NCBI GenBank assembly: GCA_034429275.1
Contig: DAOUFU010000007.1
Coordinates: 1-53,637, forward strand
Reading direction: 5' to 3'
Source of the DNA: DAOUFU01 sp034429275
GTDB lineage: Bacteria; Chloroflexota; Anaerolineae; Aggregatilineales; Aggregatilineaceae
Length of the DNA: 53,637 nucleotides
Made by a program: the position numbers and the translations under genes. The notes below the pieces were generated by a model. The model did no database searches. It had not been told where the DNA came from and saw only the letters and a program-made list of their open reading frames with translations. Below are positions 1 to 7,627 of the stretch, piece after piece; position 1 is the stretch's first letter; each line of letters begins with the position of its first letter.

Positions 1-77
1 TGGCGGAATTGGCAGACGCGCTACGTTCAGGGCGTAGTCCTCATTAGGGGGTGTGGGTTCGACTCCCACCTTCGGCA
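1..77 (+). tRNA. tRNA-Leu(CAG), 5' end outside the window
   Basis: This is a class II tRNA read by eye. The anticodon stem CTACG/CGTAG flanks the loop TTCAGGG, giving anticodon CAG (leucine, CUG codons). A long variable arm follows, then a T arm GTGGG-TTCGACT-CCCAC and the 3' acceptor strand CTTCGGC with discriminator A at 77. The matching seven-base 5' acceptor strand (GCCGAAG) must lie just before base 1, so the gene is missing only its first seven bases. CCA is not encoded; the genome reads ACAG there. Confidence 0.95.
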
Positions 78-80
78 CAG

Positions 81-113
81 AAGCCCAGGATCACGGTCCT
101 GGGCTTTTTTGTT
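81..113 (+). terminator. Intrinsic terminator of tRNA-Leu
   Basis: Ten-base-pair stem AAGCCCAGGA / TCCTGGGCTT around the loop TCACGG, running into six T residues. It starts four bases after the tRNA and would end its transcript. Confidence 0.9.
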
Positions 114-189
114 GACGGGCCGCATTTTGCCCTGCCGGGGGTGTTGTGGTACGTTTGATCGAGTCAGTTCATCTACTTTGCAGGCTGCT

Positions 190-651
190 ATGTCCGACGA
201 CTTCTCTCAGGATGATCCCCTAGAACGACGACCTCGCCGTCGCGAGGTTCACCGCCATATTTCCAGCCTGCAAATCGTATTCGCGGCGATCCTGTCGATC
301 GGGCTGCTGCTGGTCATCAACTTCAGCGGACGTATTGCGCGAGGTCAGCAGATGGAAAGCGCCCGACAGCGCCTGCAAGCAACGATTGATGTGCTCGAAG
401 CGCAGCGCCTGGACCTGCTCAAAGAGCGGGATTATTCGGCCAGCGATGCCAGCATCGAAGATTGGGCGCACAGCGAGGGCAAGATGGTCCGCGAGGGTGA
501 AATCCTGATTATCCCCATCCCATCGGGGCGAGCCACGCCGACTCCGATACCGACAGCCCCGTCAATGGTCGCCTCGTCGTTCAGCGAACCGGAGACTCCC
601 AACTGGCGGTTGTGGTGGAACCTGTTTTTTGATGGGGAACCCCCGTTTTAG
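190..651 (+). CDS. FtsB/DivIC-like septum formation initiator protein
   Basis: A 153-residue bitopic protein: a basic cytoplasmic head (about residues 1–25), one membrane helix (about 27–43, rich in I, L and V), then a short coiled-coil stretch (about 50–75) and a Pro/Thr-rich tail. This order is that of FtsB/DivIC proteins, which bridge FtsL and FtsQ in the divisome. I start at ATG 190 because an earlier in-frame ATG at 109 lies inside the terminator T-run. The tail residues PTPIPTAPS look like a linker rather than a domain. Family assignment rests on architecture and the helix/coil pattern, so it is moderately sure; a generic single-pass coiled-coil protein is the alternative. Confidence 0.7.
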   Translation: MSDDFSQDDPLERRPRRREVHRHISSLQIVFAAILSIGLLLVINFSGRIARGQQMESARQRLQATIDVLEAQRLDLLKERDYSASDASIEDWAHSEGKMVREGEILIIPIPSGRATPTPIPTAPSMVASSFSEPETPNWRLWWNLFFDGEPPF

Positions 652-697
652 GCATGTGAACTCTTAGCATCAAGCAGATCCAACCAGGATTCCCCCT

Positions 698-1489
698 ATG
701 TTCAATACACAACCCGTGATCTTTGTGACCGGCACACCGGTTTGGCTGGCCGAAGCAAGCAGCACGCTCCAGTCGTCAGGGTACGAGGTGCGGCATTTCC
801 CCATACTGACACGCACCAACCGCGCAGAATACCTCGACGCATTGACGGATAGCTGGGCCGCGCTTGTCCTGGTGGATGGCGACCGAGACGACTGGCAGCC
901 GTGGGTGGTCACGGTCAAGGCGGCACAGGCTACTCGCCGCATCCCGATGCTGGTGGTGGCTGCGGATGCTGAAGTGCGTCGGCAGGCGTATCTGGCCGGG
1001 GCGGGAGATGTACTGGTTCCGGGTGAGATCGGGACGCGGCTGGCGGCGTGTGTTGATCGCATGGCACGCCACATTGAACCGGCGGATGCCGAAATCATGG
1101 CGTGCCAGTGTGCCGAGCCGCTGCCCCCGCTCGCACAAGAAGCAGTGCGCCTGTTCAATGCAGGCGATTATTATCGCCAGCACGATTTATTTGAGGAACA
1201 GTGGATGGAAGAAACCGGCCCGGTACGCGAATTGTACCGGGCGGTGCTGCAGGTCGGCGTGGCCTATTACCACATCACCCAGGGCAATCACCTGGGGGCG
1301 CTGAAAATGCTCAGGCGTAGTGTGCAGTGGTTCGCCCTGCTGCCAGACATATGCCAGGGCATCGACGTGCGCCAGTTGCGGGCCGATGCCGGGCGTGTGC
1401 GCGAGGCGCTCGAAATGATGGACCCGGCAGATATCGACTCATTCGACCGATCATTATTCAGACCTGTGATCTGGCATGGAACTGAGTGA
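698..1489 (+). CDS. CheY-like N-terminus fused to DUF309
   Basis: 263 residues. The first ~120 have the alternating beta/alpha look of a receiver fold (VIFVTGTP, ALVLVDGD, IPMLVVAAD, YLAGAGDVLVP). D61 or D63 could be the phosphoacceptor, but the usual acidic pair at the N-terminus is missing, so phosphorylation is doubtful. Residues ~150–215 carry the DUF309 signature: an F-N-A-G-D-Y-Y…H-D-L-F-E-E-Q-W start and a helix with Y-R-A-V-L-Q-V-G-V-A-Y-Y-H. DUF309 proteins are small all-helical proteins of unknown function. An AGGA nine bases upstream serves as ribosome binding site. The gene converges on the signal peptidase gene with 22 bases between the stops. Confidence 0.8.
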   Translation: MFNTQPVIFVTGTPVWLAEASSTLQSSGYEVRHFPILTRTNRAEYLDALTDSWAALVLVDGDRDDWQPWVVTVKAAQATRRIPMLVVAADAEVRRQAYLAGAGDVLVPGEIGTRLAACVDRMARHIEPADAEIMACQCAEPLPPLAQEAVRLFNAGDYYRQHDLFEEQWMEETGPVRELYRAVLQVGVAYYHITQGNHLGALKMLRRSVQWFALLPDICQGIDVRQLRADAGRVREALEMMDPADIDSFDRSLFRPVIWHGTE

Positions 1490-1511
1490 CCGGGATCAAC
1501 CGCCCGGACCG

Positions 1512-2156
1512 CTAGTTAGTGTAATCTGGGCTGGTCAGAATGCCCGCATCAGTGGGCGGCCAATAGCGCACGCGTGCGATCCCCGTAATGGCAGATCGTT
1601 TCACCGGGCCGAAGGTATGGCTATCCAGGCTGTGTGCACGGTTGTCGCCCAAGACAAAATACTCGTCGGGGCCGAGCAGCCATTCACCATTGCAGGATGC
1701 ATATCCGCAGAACTGCTGGATATATGGCTCGTCGAGCAGCTCCCCGTTGATATAGACGCGCCCCTCGCGCAGCACGACGTTTTCATTGGGCAGACCAATG
1801 ACCCGTTTGATGAGCAGGTCTCCATCGCTGCGCGGCGAATCCAGCACAACCACATCCCCGCGCGATGGCCCGCCTAACAACATGGTCAGCCGGTCCACAA
1901 TCACGCGCTCGCTGGTGTGGAAGTTAGGTTCCATGCTGGCCCCATCCACCACATAGCGCGGTAGAAGCGTGTCCATGCCGATGCGCACCAGCGCGATGAT
2001 CAGAATCAGTTGCAGGATTTCGCGCAGCATGGATGTACCTGAGCCGCTGCGAGTCGGCTGCTGATCTGAAGAGGGTTGTTCATCCGCCAGGATTTGGGCG
2101 GAATCGAGATCGAAACCGGGCTGCGGAACGTTTTTATCAACCATGGTCATATCCAT
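1512..2156 (-). CDS. lepB: Signal peptidase I
   Basis: Type I signal peptidase that cleaves secretory signal peptides at the outer face of the membrane. With the start used here (214 aa) it has a polar cytoplasmic stretch, one membrane helix at about 46–60, the catalytic serine S74 in DGASMEPN and the general-base lysine K117 in LLIKRVIGLP. The box E lid (GDNRAHSLDS, then FGPV) follows. The reading frame is open back to 2312, but the promoter −10 at 2193–2198 and the absence of homology-like sequence place the start at one of three clustered ATGs (2156, 2150, 2144). A single N-terminal helix suits a Gram-positive-type or monoderm enzyme. Identity is clear. Confidence 0.95.
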   Translation of the reverse strand: MDMTMVDKNVPQPGFDLDSAQILADEQPSSDQQPTRSGSGTSMLREILQLILIIALVRIGMDTLLPRYVVDGASMEPNFHTSERVIVDRLTMLLGGPSRGDVVVLDSPRSDGDLLIKRVIGLPNENVVLREGRVYINGELLDEPYIQQFCGYASCNGEWLLGPDEYFVLGDNRAHSLDSHTFGPVKRSAITGIARVRYWPPTDAGILTSPDYTN

Positions 2157-2192
2157 AGAAAAAGAGGTCAAGGTACCAAACCCTGTTCTATT

Positions 2193-2223
2193 ATTGTACT
2201 CGTGCAAGGGGAAAAAGAGACAA
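2193..2223 (-). promoter_or_regulatory. Possible promoter for signal peptidase I
   Basis: On the minus strand TTGTCT (2218–2223) and TACAAT (2193–2198) are separated by 19 bases. The −10 is good, the spacing long. It would give a short leader before the ATG cluster at 2144–2156. Confidence 0.4.
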
Positions 2224-2304
2224 TTTATTAGCGAACTCTCATTTTGGCGCGGATGAAGAGTGTTTGAGATATGCCTTATAGGTGTGCCCGAACGCCTCAG
2301 GGCG

Positions 2305-2313
2305 TGGTACAAT
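2305..2313 (+). promoter_or_regulatory. Extended −10 promoter for the epimerase operon
   Basis: TGGTACAAT is an extended −10 (TGn followed by TACAAT). No clear −35 is needed for this type. The expected transcript start is near 2320, leaving a leader of about 67 bases before ATG 2387. Confidence 0.45.
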
Positions 2314-2386
2314 CCGAGCGCGAATGCGCGCCTGGTGCGCGCTCAGTGGTGTATCTGAGCAGTTGTCATCAAGTGGAGAGGCTGAC

Positions 2387-3412
2387 ATGCACGTTTTGGT
2401 GACTGGGGGGGCAGGATATGTGGGTTCGGCATCGGCGGCCTATTTTTTGCGCGCCGGGCATCAGGTCACGGTGTTTGACAGCCTTGTGAAAGGTCACCGG
2501 GCAGCAGTGCCCGAAGGCGCGGCATTCATCCTGGGCGATCTGGGCGATCCGGCGGCGCTGGATATCGTCTTTCAAATGGTCTGGTTCGATGCAGTGGCAC
2601 ACTTTGCCGCTTTCATCGAGGCGGGCGAATCGATGCAGCGCCCAGGCAAATATTTCCACAACAATATCAATAACACCCACAACCTGCTCGATGCCATGAT
2701 GCGGCATGGGGTCAAACGCTTCATCTTCTCATCATCGGCTGGGGTCTATGCCAGCAAAGATGAGCCGATCACCGAAGATGATCCGTTTGGGCCTTCCAGT
2801 GTGTATGGTGAAACCAAGCTGATGATCGAGCGCATGTTATCGTGGTATCACGAGGTGGCCGGGCTGAGCTATGCGGCACTCCGCTACTTCAATGCCTGCG
2901 GCGCGATGTTGGACGCACAGGGAAACCCGGTGCGCGGCGAGGACCACGAGCCGGAAACACACCTGATCCCGCTCACACTGCAAGTACCGCTCGGCCAGCG
3001 CCAGGCGATCTCGATTTATGGCACCGATTACGATACGCCCGATGGCACATGCATTCGCGATTATGTGCACATCGAAGACCTGGCAACGGCTCATGTGCTG
3101 GCGTTGGAAGCTCTGGATGGCGGGCGCACCAAGATGATCTACAACCTGGGGAATGGGCGTGGCTACAGCGTGCGCGAAGTCATCGACGTGGCGCGCGAAG
3201 TGACCGGGGTGGATTTCCCCGCTATCGAAACGGCGCGGCGGCCCGGTGATGGGGCGCGATTGGTGGCGTCTTCGGAGCGCATCCAACGCGAACTGGGATG
3301 GGAGCCGCGTTACCCGGACCTGCGCGATATCATGGCGATGGCCTGGAAGTGGCACTCGACCAGGCCGCGCGGCTACGATGACCGGACAGATCGAGCCGGG
3401 CAGGGCGGCTGA
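2387..3412 (+). CDS. galE: UDP-glucose 4-epimerase (GalE-type SDR)
   Basis: 341-residue extended short-chain dehydrogenase that interconverts UDP-glucose and UDP-galactose using bound NAD. The Rossmann motif GGAGYVGS lies at residues 7–14, the catalytic serine region in SSSAGVY, and the Y-x-x-x-K pair in SVYGETK. Downstream segments RYFNACGA, CIRDYVHIEDLA and NLGNGRGYSVREV are typical of GalE. I start at ATG 2387, six bases after GGAGAGG; the frame is open upstream to 2282 but that part is not protein-like. The stop overlaps the next start by one base (TGATG), so the glycosyltransferase behind it is probably translated by coupling. Related NDP-sugar epimerases cannot be excluded. Confidence 0.92.
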   Translation: MHVLVTGGAGYVGSASAAYFLRAGHQVTVFDSLVKGHRAAVPEGAAFILGDLGDPAALDIVFQMVWFDAVAHFAAFIEAGESMQRPGKYFHNNINNTHNLLDAMMRHGVKRFIFSSSAGVYASKDEPITEDDPFGPSSVYGETKLMIERMLSWYHEVAGLSYAALRYFNACGAMLDAQGNPVRGEDHEPETHLIPLTLQVPLGQRQAISIYGTDYDTPDGTCIRDYVHIEDLATAHVLALEALDGGRTKMIYNLGNGRGYSVREVIDVAREVTGVDFPAIETARRPGDGARLVASSERIQRELGWEPRYPDLRDIMAMAWKWHSTRPRGYDDRTDRAGQGG

Positions 3413-4566
3413 TGCACATTGCGCTAAACGGCTGGTTCTGGGATCAACCACACACGGGCAGCGGGCAGTATGTGCGCCACCTGCTGGCGGCATTGTGCGA
3501 AGTTGCCCCCGATCACCGGTATTCGCTGGTGGTCGCCGGCCATGTGACCTGCCTGGACGGACTGCCGGATGCGGTCGATGTGCTGCGCATTCCGTTGCGC
3601 CGGGGCGGGCACCTGGGTAAGGTGTGGTTCGAACAGCGCGGTTATCCGCTGGCGGTGGCAGGTTTGCAGGCGGATGTGGCGCATGTTCCCTATTGGGGGC
3701 CGCCTTTGCGCAGTCCCAGGCCGGTTGTGTGTTCGGTGCTGGATGTGATTCCGCTGGCTGTTCGCGCCTACCGGACGGGGGTCAAGAATCGGCTATATAC
3801 CAGCCTGGTGGTGGCTGCGGCGCGCGGCGCAGCCCACATCATCGCGATCTCCGAGGCCGGGCGGCGCGATGTGGCAGCGCGGATTGGCCTGCCATTGGAG
3901 CGAATCACAACAACACCCCTGGCGGCCAGCCCTGCTTTCCACCCGCACAGCGATCGCGACCGGGATACAGCGGTTGCGGCGAAATATGGCCTGGATGACC
4001 TTGACGATTTTGTGCTGTACCTGGGATCGTACAGCGTGCATAAAAATGTCGGGTTGTTGCTGGCGGCATATACCTATGTGGCCCAGGGGATGGAAGGGAC
4101 GGTACCGCTGGTCCTGGCCGGACATACTCCCAGGCAGTGGGGGAGTGCCCGGTTCCCCGATTTGCCCGCGTACCAGCAGGCGCTGGGGCTGCCCGAATCG
4201 CAGGTGCGGTGGATCGGCCCAGTGGATGAGGCGGATAAACCCGCTCTATACCGGCTGGCGCGCGTATTCGCTTTTCCCAGTTTGTACGAGGGATTCGGCC
4301 TGGGACCTCTGGAAGCGATGGCCTGTGGCACACCGGTGGTGGCCTGCGATGTTTCCTCTGTCCCTGAAGTAACGGGAGATGCGGCCTATCTGGTGCGCCC
4401 CAATGACTCGAAGGGAATGGGCGGCGCGATCCTCTCGCTGCTGATTGATCACGACCTGGCGAATGGGCTGCGTGAGCGCGGGCTGGTGCGCGCCCGCGCG
4501 TTTTCGTGGCAGCAGACGGCAAAAGCGACCCTGGACGTATACGCGCGGGCAATATCTGCGCCTTAA
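3412..4566 (+). CDS. GT4-family glycosyltransferase
   Basis: 384 residues with the GT-B layout of family 4 retaining glycosyltransferases. The N-terminal acceptor domain starts MHIALNGWFWD and includes GSGQYVRHLL. The C-terminal nucleotide-sugar domain has LYLGSYSVHKN (about 200) and the diagnostic E-x7-E pair, E293 and E301, in YEGFGLGPLEAMACGTP. It is coupled to the epimerase by overlapping stop and start codons, so it may use the epimerase product for a cell-surface glycan. The acceptor cannot be read from the sequence. No membrane helix or signal peptide is seen; the protein is expected at the cytoplasmic face. Confidence 0.9.
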   Translation: MHIALNGWFWDQPHTGSGQYVRHLLAALCEVAPDHRYSLVVAGHVTCLDGLPDAVDVLRIPLRRGGHLGKVWFEQRGYPLAVAGLQADVAHVPYWGPPLRSPRPVVCSVLDVIPLAVRAYRTGVKNRLYTSLVVAAARGAAHIIAISEAGRRDVAARIGLPLERITTTPLAASPAFHPHSDRDRDTAVAAKYGLDDLDDFVLYLGSYSVHKNVGLLLAAYTYVAQGMEGTVPLVLAGHTPRQWGSARFPDLPAYQQALGLPESQVRWIGPVDEADKPALYRLARVFAFPSLYEGFGLGPLEAMACGTPVVACDVSSVPEVTGDAAYLVRPNDSKGMGGAILSLLIDHDLANGLRERGLVRARAFSWQQTAKATLDVYARAISAP

Positions 4567-4605
4567 CGAAATCTTCCCCTCAGCCTCGTGGCCGGTGTTC
4601 ATTAA

Positions 4606-4641
4606 CCTGAAAATGTTCATTTTATTAATGAAATTCTCAGG
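4606..4641. repeat. Imperfect AT-rich inverted repeat upstream of the thioredoxin/NHL gene
   Basis: CCTGA…TTCATT and AATGAA…TCAGG can fold with a five-base loop and two small internal mismatches. There is no T-run, so it is more likely an operator or an mRNA 3' structure of the glycosyltransferase gene than a terminator. Confidence 0.35.
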
Positions 4642-4673
4642 CTTGCAGGCGGATTCCCGATGGCGCTTGCCTG

Positions 4674-4679
4674 TATAAT
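4674..4679 (+). promoter_or_regulatory. Consensus −10 box (TATAAT) for the thioredoxin/NHL gene
   Basis: A perfect TATAAT sits 36 bases before the ATG at 4715. No good −35 is found at 16–18 bases; the nearest TTGCAG is 25 bases away. GAGG at 4703–4706 is the ribosome binding site, eight bases before the start. Confidence 0.45.
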
Positions 4680-4714
4680 TGTGGCTATAGATCACGACAG
4701 TTGAGGATTCAAAG

Positions 4715-6781
4715 ATGCGACGGATGCGGCTGGCAGGTGTAATCGCTGTACTGGTGATGATCGTGAGCGCGGTGGGAGTGTGGGCGCAGGGAGGCGATGA
4801 TGGAACATATACCTGGGCGGGCGAGGTGAACGCGCCGGATTTCCCGGCAGGGGCGGAGTGGATCAACACGTCCGGGCCGATCCGGCTGGCAGACCTGCGC
4901 GGCAAGATCGTTTTGCTCGATTTTTGGACCTACGGGTGCATCAACTGCATTCACGTGATTCCAGACCTCAAGCGTCTTGAGGCGGAATATCCTGATGAAC
5001 TGGTGGTGATCGGCATTCATTCGGCCAAGTTTGAGAACGAGGGAGATACCGAAAACATCCGGCGGATCGTGCGGCGGTATGAGATCGAGCACCCTGTGCT
5101 GAACGACCGCGACTTCGCCGTGTGGGATTCTTATGCCGTGCGCGCCTGGCCGACCTTCATGCTGATTGATCCGTTTGGCAAGGTGGTCGGGCAGCTTTCC
5201 GGTGAGCCGCTCTACGAGCGTATCCAGCCGATCATCGACGTGATGGCACGGGAATATAGCGCGACGGGCGCAATCAATACTGCACCACTTGCGCAGTGGT
5301 CTCCGGAACTGGCCACCTATGCTCACGATTTGCCCTTGCGCTTCCCCGGCAAAGTCCTGGCTGACCCGGCAGGGAATCGCCTGTTCATCAGTGACAGCAA
5401 CCATAACCGGGTCGTTGTAGCAGCCCTGGATGATTTCACCGTGCTGGACGTGATCGGATCGGGTGAGCAGGGGTGGCGCGATGGGGATTATGCGACCGCG
5501 CAGTTCTCCCGCCCGCAAGGGCTTGCCCTGGTTGGCAGCAGGCTTTTTGTAGCGGATACCGAGAATCACGCGCTGCGGGCGGTCGATCTGGATGCGCGAA
5601 CCGTGACAACAGTCGCCGGTAATGGCGTCATCGGGTGGGACCGCGCACTGGGCGGCCCTGGGCCGCAAACATCGCTCAATTCACCCTGGGACGTGGTGGC
5701 TCATGAAGGCACGTTGTATATCGCGATGGCGGGCACGCACCAGTTGTGGACCTATGATCTGGCCAGCGGCATTGTCGAACCCTATGCGGGAACCGGGCGC
5801 GAAGCACTGCTCGATGGACCGATGACCACGGCGGCGCTTAACCAGCCGAGCGGGATCGATACGGACGGTGTGAAGTTGTATTTCGCCGACGCTGAAGCCA
5901 GCGCGATCCGCACCGCCGACTTGAACCCCGATGGCGACCTGGAGACCGTAGTGGGCACCGGCCTGTTTGACTTCGGCGATCGGGACGGGGTGGGCGATGA
6001 TGTGCTGCTCCAGCACCCCCTGGGAGTCACCGTGGCGGATGATGGGTATCTCTATATAGCGGACACCTATAACAACAAGATCAAACGACTGGACCCGGTT
6101 ACCCGCGAGAGCGTGACGTTTGCCGGCAGCGGTGAGCCATCGCTGGCAGATGGCGCGGCGCTTGAAGCGGCGTTCTATGAACCCGGCGGGCTGGACTATG
6201 CTGGCGGAAAGCTTTATGTGGCCGATACCAACAATCACGCTATCCGAATCGTCGATGTGGCGACCGGTGAGGTGAGCACGGTCCAGTTCCCGAACGAGTC
6301 GGTGCTGGCGGTCCCTGCCGATGGGTCATCCCTGGCTGTGGAGCCAGCATCATCCTCTCCGTCGCTGGGGGCGGACGTCTTCGGGGTAGAGACGGTTATG
6401 CTGCCGCCGCAGGTGGTCGCACCTGGAGAGGGCACGATCCAGTTGATGGTCACGATGCCGGAAGGTTACAAACTCAATGACCAGGCACCATTCACCGCGA
6501 TCTGGCCGGAAAACCCCGTCGCGCAGATTCCGGCTGCCCAGCGCGAGTTCCGCATGATCTTGCCCGATCTTCCCCTGGAGGTGCCCGTGGTTTTTTCAGA
6601 AGGGCAGACCGATCTCTCGTTGAATCTGACGGTGTACTGGTGCGAGGGTGTGAACGAGACTCTATGCTTTGTGGACCGGGCAAACCTGGTGCTGCCGCTC
6701 ACAGTTGCTTCAGTCGGCACTACCCACACCGCGAGTTTTGAGCGCGTACTGGTTCCACCGCAGATCGGCGGAGGATTCTGA
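4715..6781 (+). CDS. Secreted thioredoxin-like/NHL-repeat protein (NHLRC2-like)
   Basis: 688 residues. A signal peptide ends near VWAQ (residue 25). A TlpA-like thioredoxin domain spans ~35–185, with the redox pair C75-I-N-C78 in FWTYGCINCIHV and a cis-proline region WPTFMLID. From about 200 to 530 follow NHL beta-propeller blades, seen as repeated cores such as NRLFISDSNHNRVV, LYIADTYNNKIKRLD and LYVADTNNHAIRIVD. The last ~150 residues form a beta-rich domain. This is the order seen in human NHLRC2 and its bacterial relatives. It should act outside the membrane as a thiol-disulfide protein; its partner is unknown. It stands alone on the plus strand and converges on the sortase gene. Confidence 0.88.
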   Translation: MRRMRLAGVIAVLVMIVSAVGVWAQGGDDGTYTWAGEVNAPDFPAGAEWINTSGPIRLADLRGKIVLLDFWTYGCINCIHVIPDLKRLEAEYPDELVVIGIHSAKFENEGDTENIRRIVRRYEIEHPVLNDRDFAVWDSYAVRAWPTFMLIDPFGKVVGQLSGEPLYERIQPIIDVMAREYSATGAINTAPLAQWSPELATYAHDLPLRFPGKVLADPAGNRLFISDSNHNRVVVAALDDFTVLDVIGSGEQGWRDGDYATAQFSRPQGLALVGSRLFVADTENHALRAVDLDARTVTTVAGNGVIGWDRALGGPGPQTSLNSPWDVVAHEGTLYIAMAGTHQLWTYDLASGIVEPYAGTGREALLDGPMTTAALNQPSGIDTDGVKLYFADAEASAIRTADLNPDGDLETVVGTGLFDFGDRDGVGDDVLLQHPLGVTVADDGYLYIADTYNNKIKRLDPVTRESVTFAGSGEPSLADGAALEAAFYEPGGLDYAGGKLYVADTNNHAIRIVDVATGEVSTVQFPNESVLAVPADGSSLAVEPASSSPSLGADVFGVETVMLPPQVVAPGEGTIQLMVTMPEGYKLNDQAPFTAIWPENPVAQIPAAQREFRMILPDLPLEVPVVFSEGQTDLSLNLTVYWCEGVNETLCFVDRANLVLPLTVASVGTTHTASFERVLVPPQIGGGF

Positions 6782-6816
6782 GAGAGCAAGAGGCGGCTGG
6801 TTTGGTGCTGAGTGCT

Positions 6817-6875
6817 GCCGGTCAGCGCCCGATCAGGGGGTTGAGGGAGTAGCCTGAGCAGTGGCGCTGACCGGC
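6817..6875. repeat. 13-bp inverted repeat spanning the sortase stop codon
   Basis: GCCGGTCAGCGCC at 6817–6829 is matched exactly in inverted form at 6863–6875, with 33 bases between. The right arm lies within the sortase coding sequence. The site lies where the thioredoxin/NHL and sortase transcripts converge. No T-run follows on either side. Confidence 0.45.
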
Positions 6876-7519
6876 TCGGCGACAATGACCAGCCGCCCGT
6901 TATAGGTGTTGGCCTTGTAATCCCAATCCGTGCAGGTGATCAGGGTCACCCGTCGCCGACCATCCTGCGCCACATAAGCGATATCGGTGGGTGCGACATA
7001 GTTGATCGACGTGACGACAAAACGTTCTTCGCGCAGCCCTTCGCGCAGCACCACGATATCTCCCTCTTTGGCCTCAAACAGGTGAGCGAACGGGCCGGGA
7101 CTGCCGGTCGCGCTTTCCACGTGCCCGGCCAGCACGATATTCCCTCCCGGATCATCCAGCCAGCTCGTTCCCACCAGGTGACCTACCGAGTCCCCTAGAT
7201 GGCGGGTTTCCCACGTCCCGGCGACACGGCCCGCCGGAACGATGGGAGCGCTCATCGATGCGCCGGGAAAAGCAATCATTCGTGGCGGGATGCTATCGTC
7301 ACGTGTGGGAGTGGGCAGAACGTCCTGGCGCGTCAGCGTGTCGGGCATAGTAGCTTCGGGGTTGGGCGAGGCGGTTGACCCGACCTCTTTTGTTTTGGGA
7401 AGCAGCACCGGGATGAAGCGCACGCTCACGACGATCAGCAGCACAAGAGTTGCTGCCAGCATCAGGCAACTGTAGCGATTGGGGCGTTCGTAACGGCGAT
7501 TCACAAGGGAATGGTTCAC
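6833..7519 (-). CDS. Sortase (class not assigned)
   Basis: 228-residue transpeptidase anchored by an N-terminal membrane helix (about 17–40) and a low-complexity Pro/Thr linker. The catalytic triad is visible: H133 in VLAGHVES, C196 in LITCTDWD and R209 in YNGRLVIVAE. Sortases join sorting-signal proteins to cell-wall or pilin acceptors outside the membrane. No LPxTG-like substrate or pilin gene lies next to it, so it is an orphan, possibly a housekeeping type of class D, E or F. It starts with GTG, with GGAAG about 13 bases upstream; no better start exists before the membrane helix. Confidence 0.9.
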   Translation of the reverse strand: MNHSLVNRRYERPNRYSCLMLAATLVLLIVVSVRFIPVLLPKTKEVGSTASPNPEATMPDTLTRQDVLPTPTRDDSIPPRMIAFPGASMSAPIVPAGRVAGTWETRHLGDSVGHLVGTSWLDDPGGNIVLAGHVESATGSPGPFAHLFEAKEGDIVVLREGLREERFVVTSINYVAPTDIAYVAQDGRRRVTLITCTDWDYKANTYNGRLVIVAEPVSATAQATPSTP

Positions 7520-7627
7520 ACGAGCAAGCTTCCGAACTCACCAACATATGATATCAGTGTCAATTGTGAGCACGAACGCACGAATTGGCAACATCCCATC
7601 TCACACTTTGCGACTGCGCAGGTGTTC

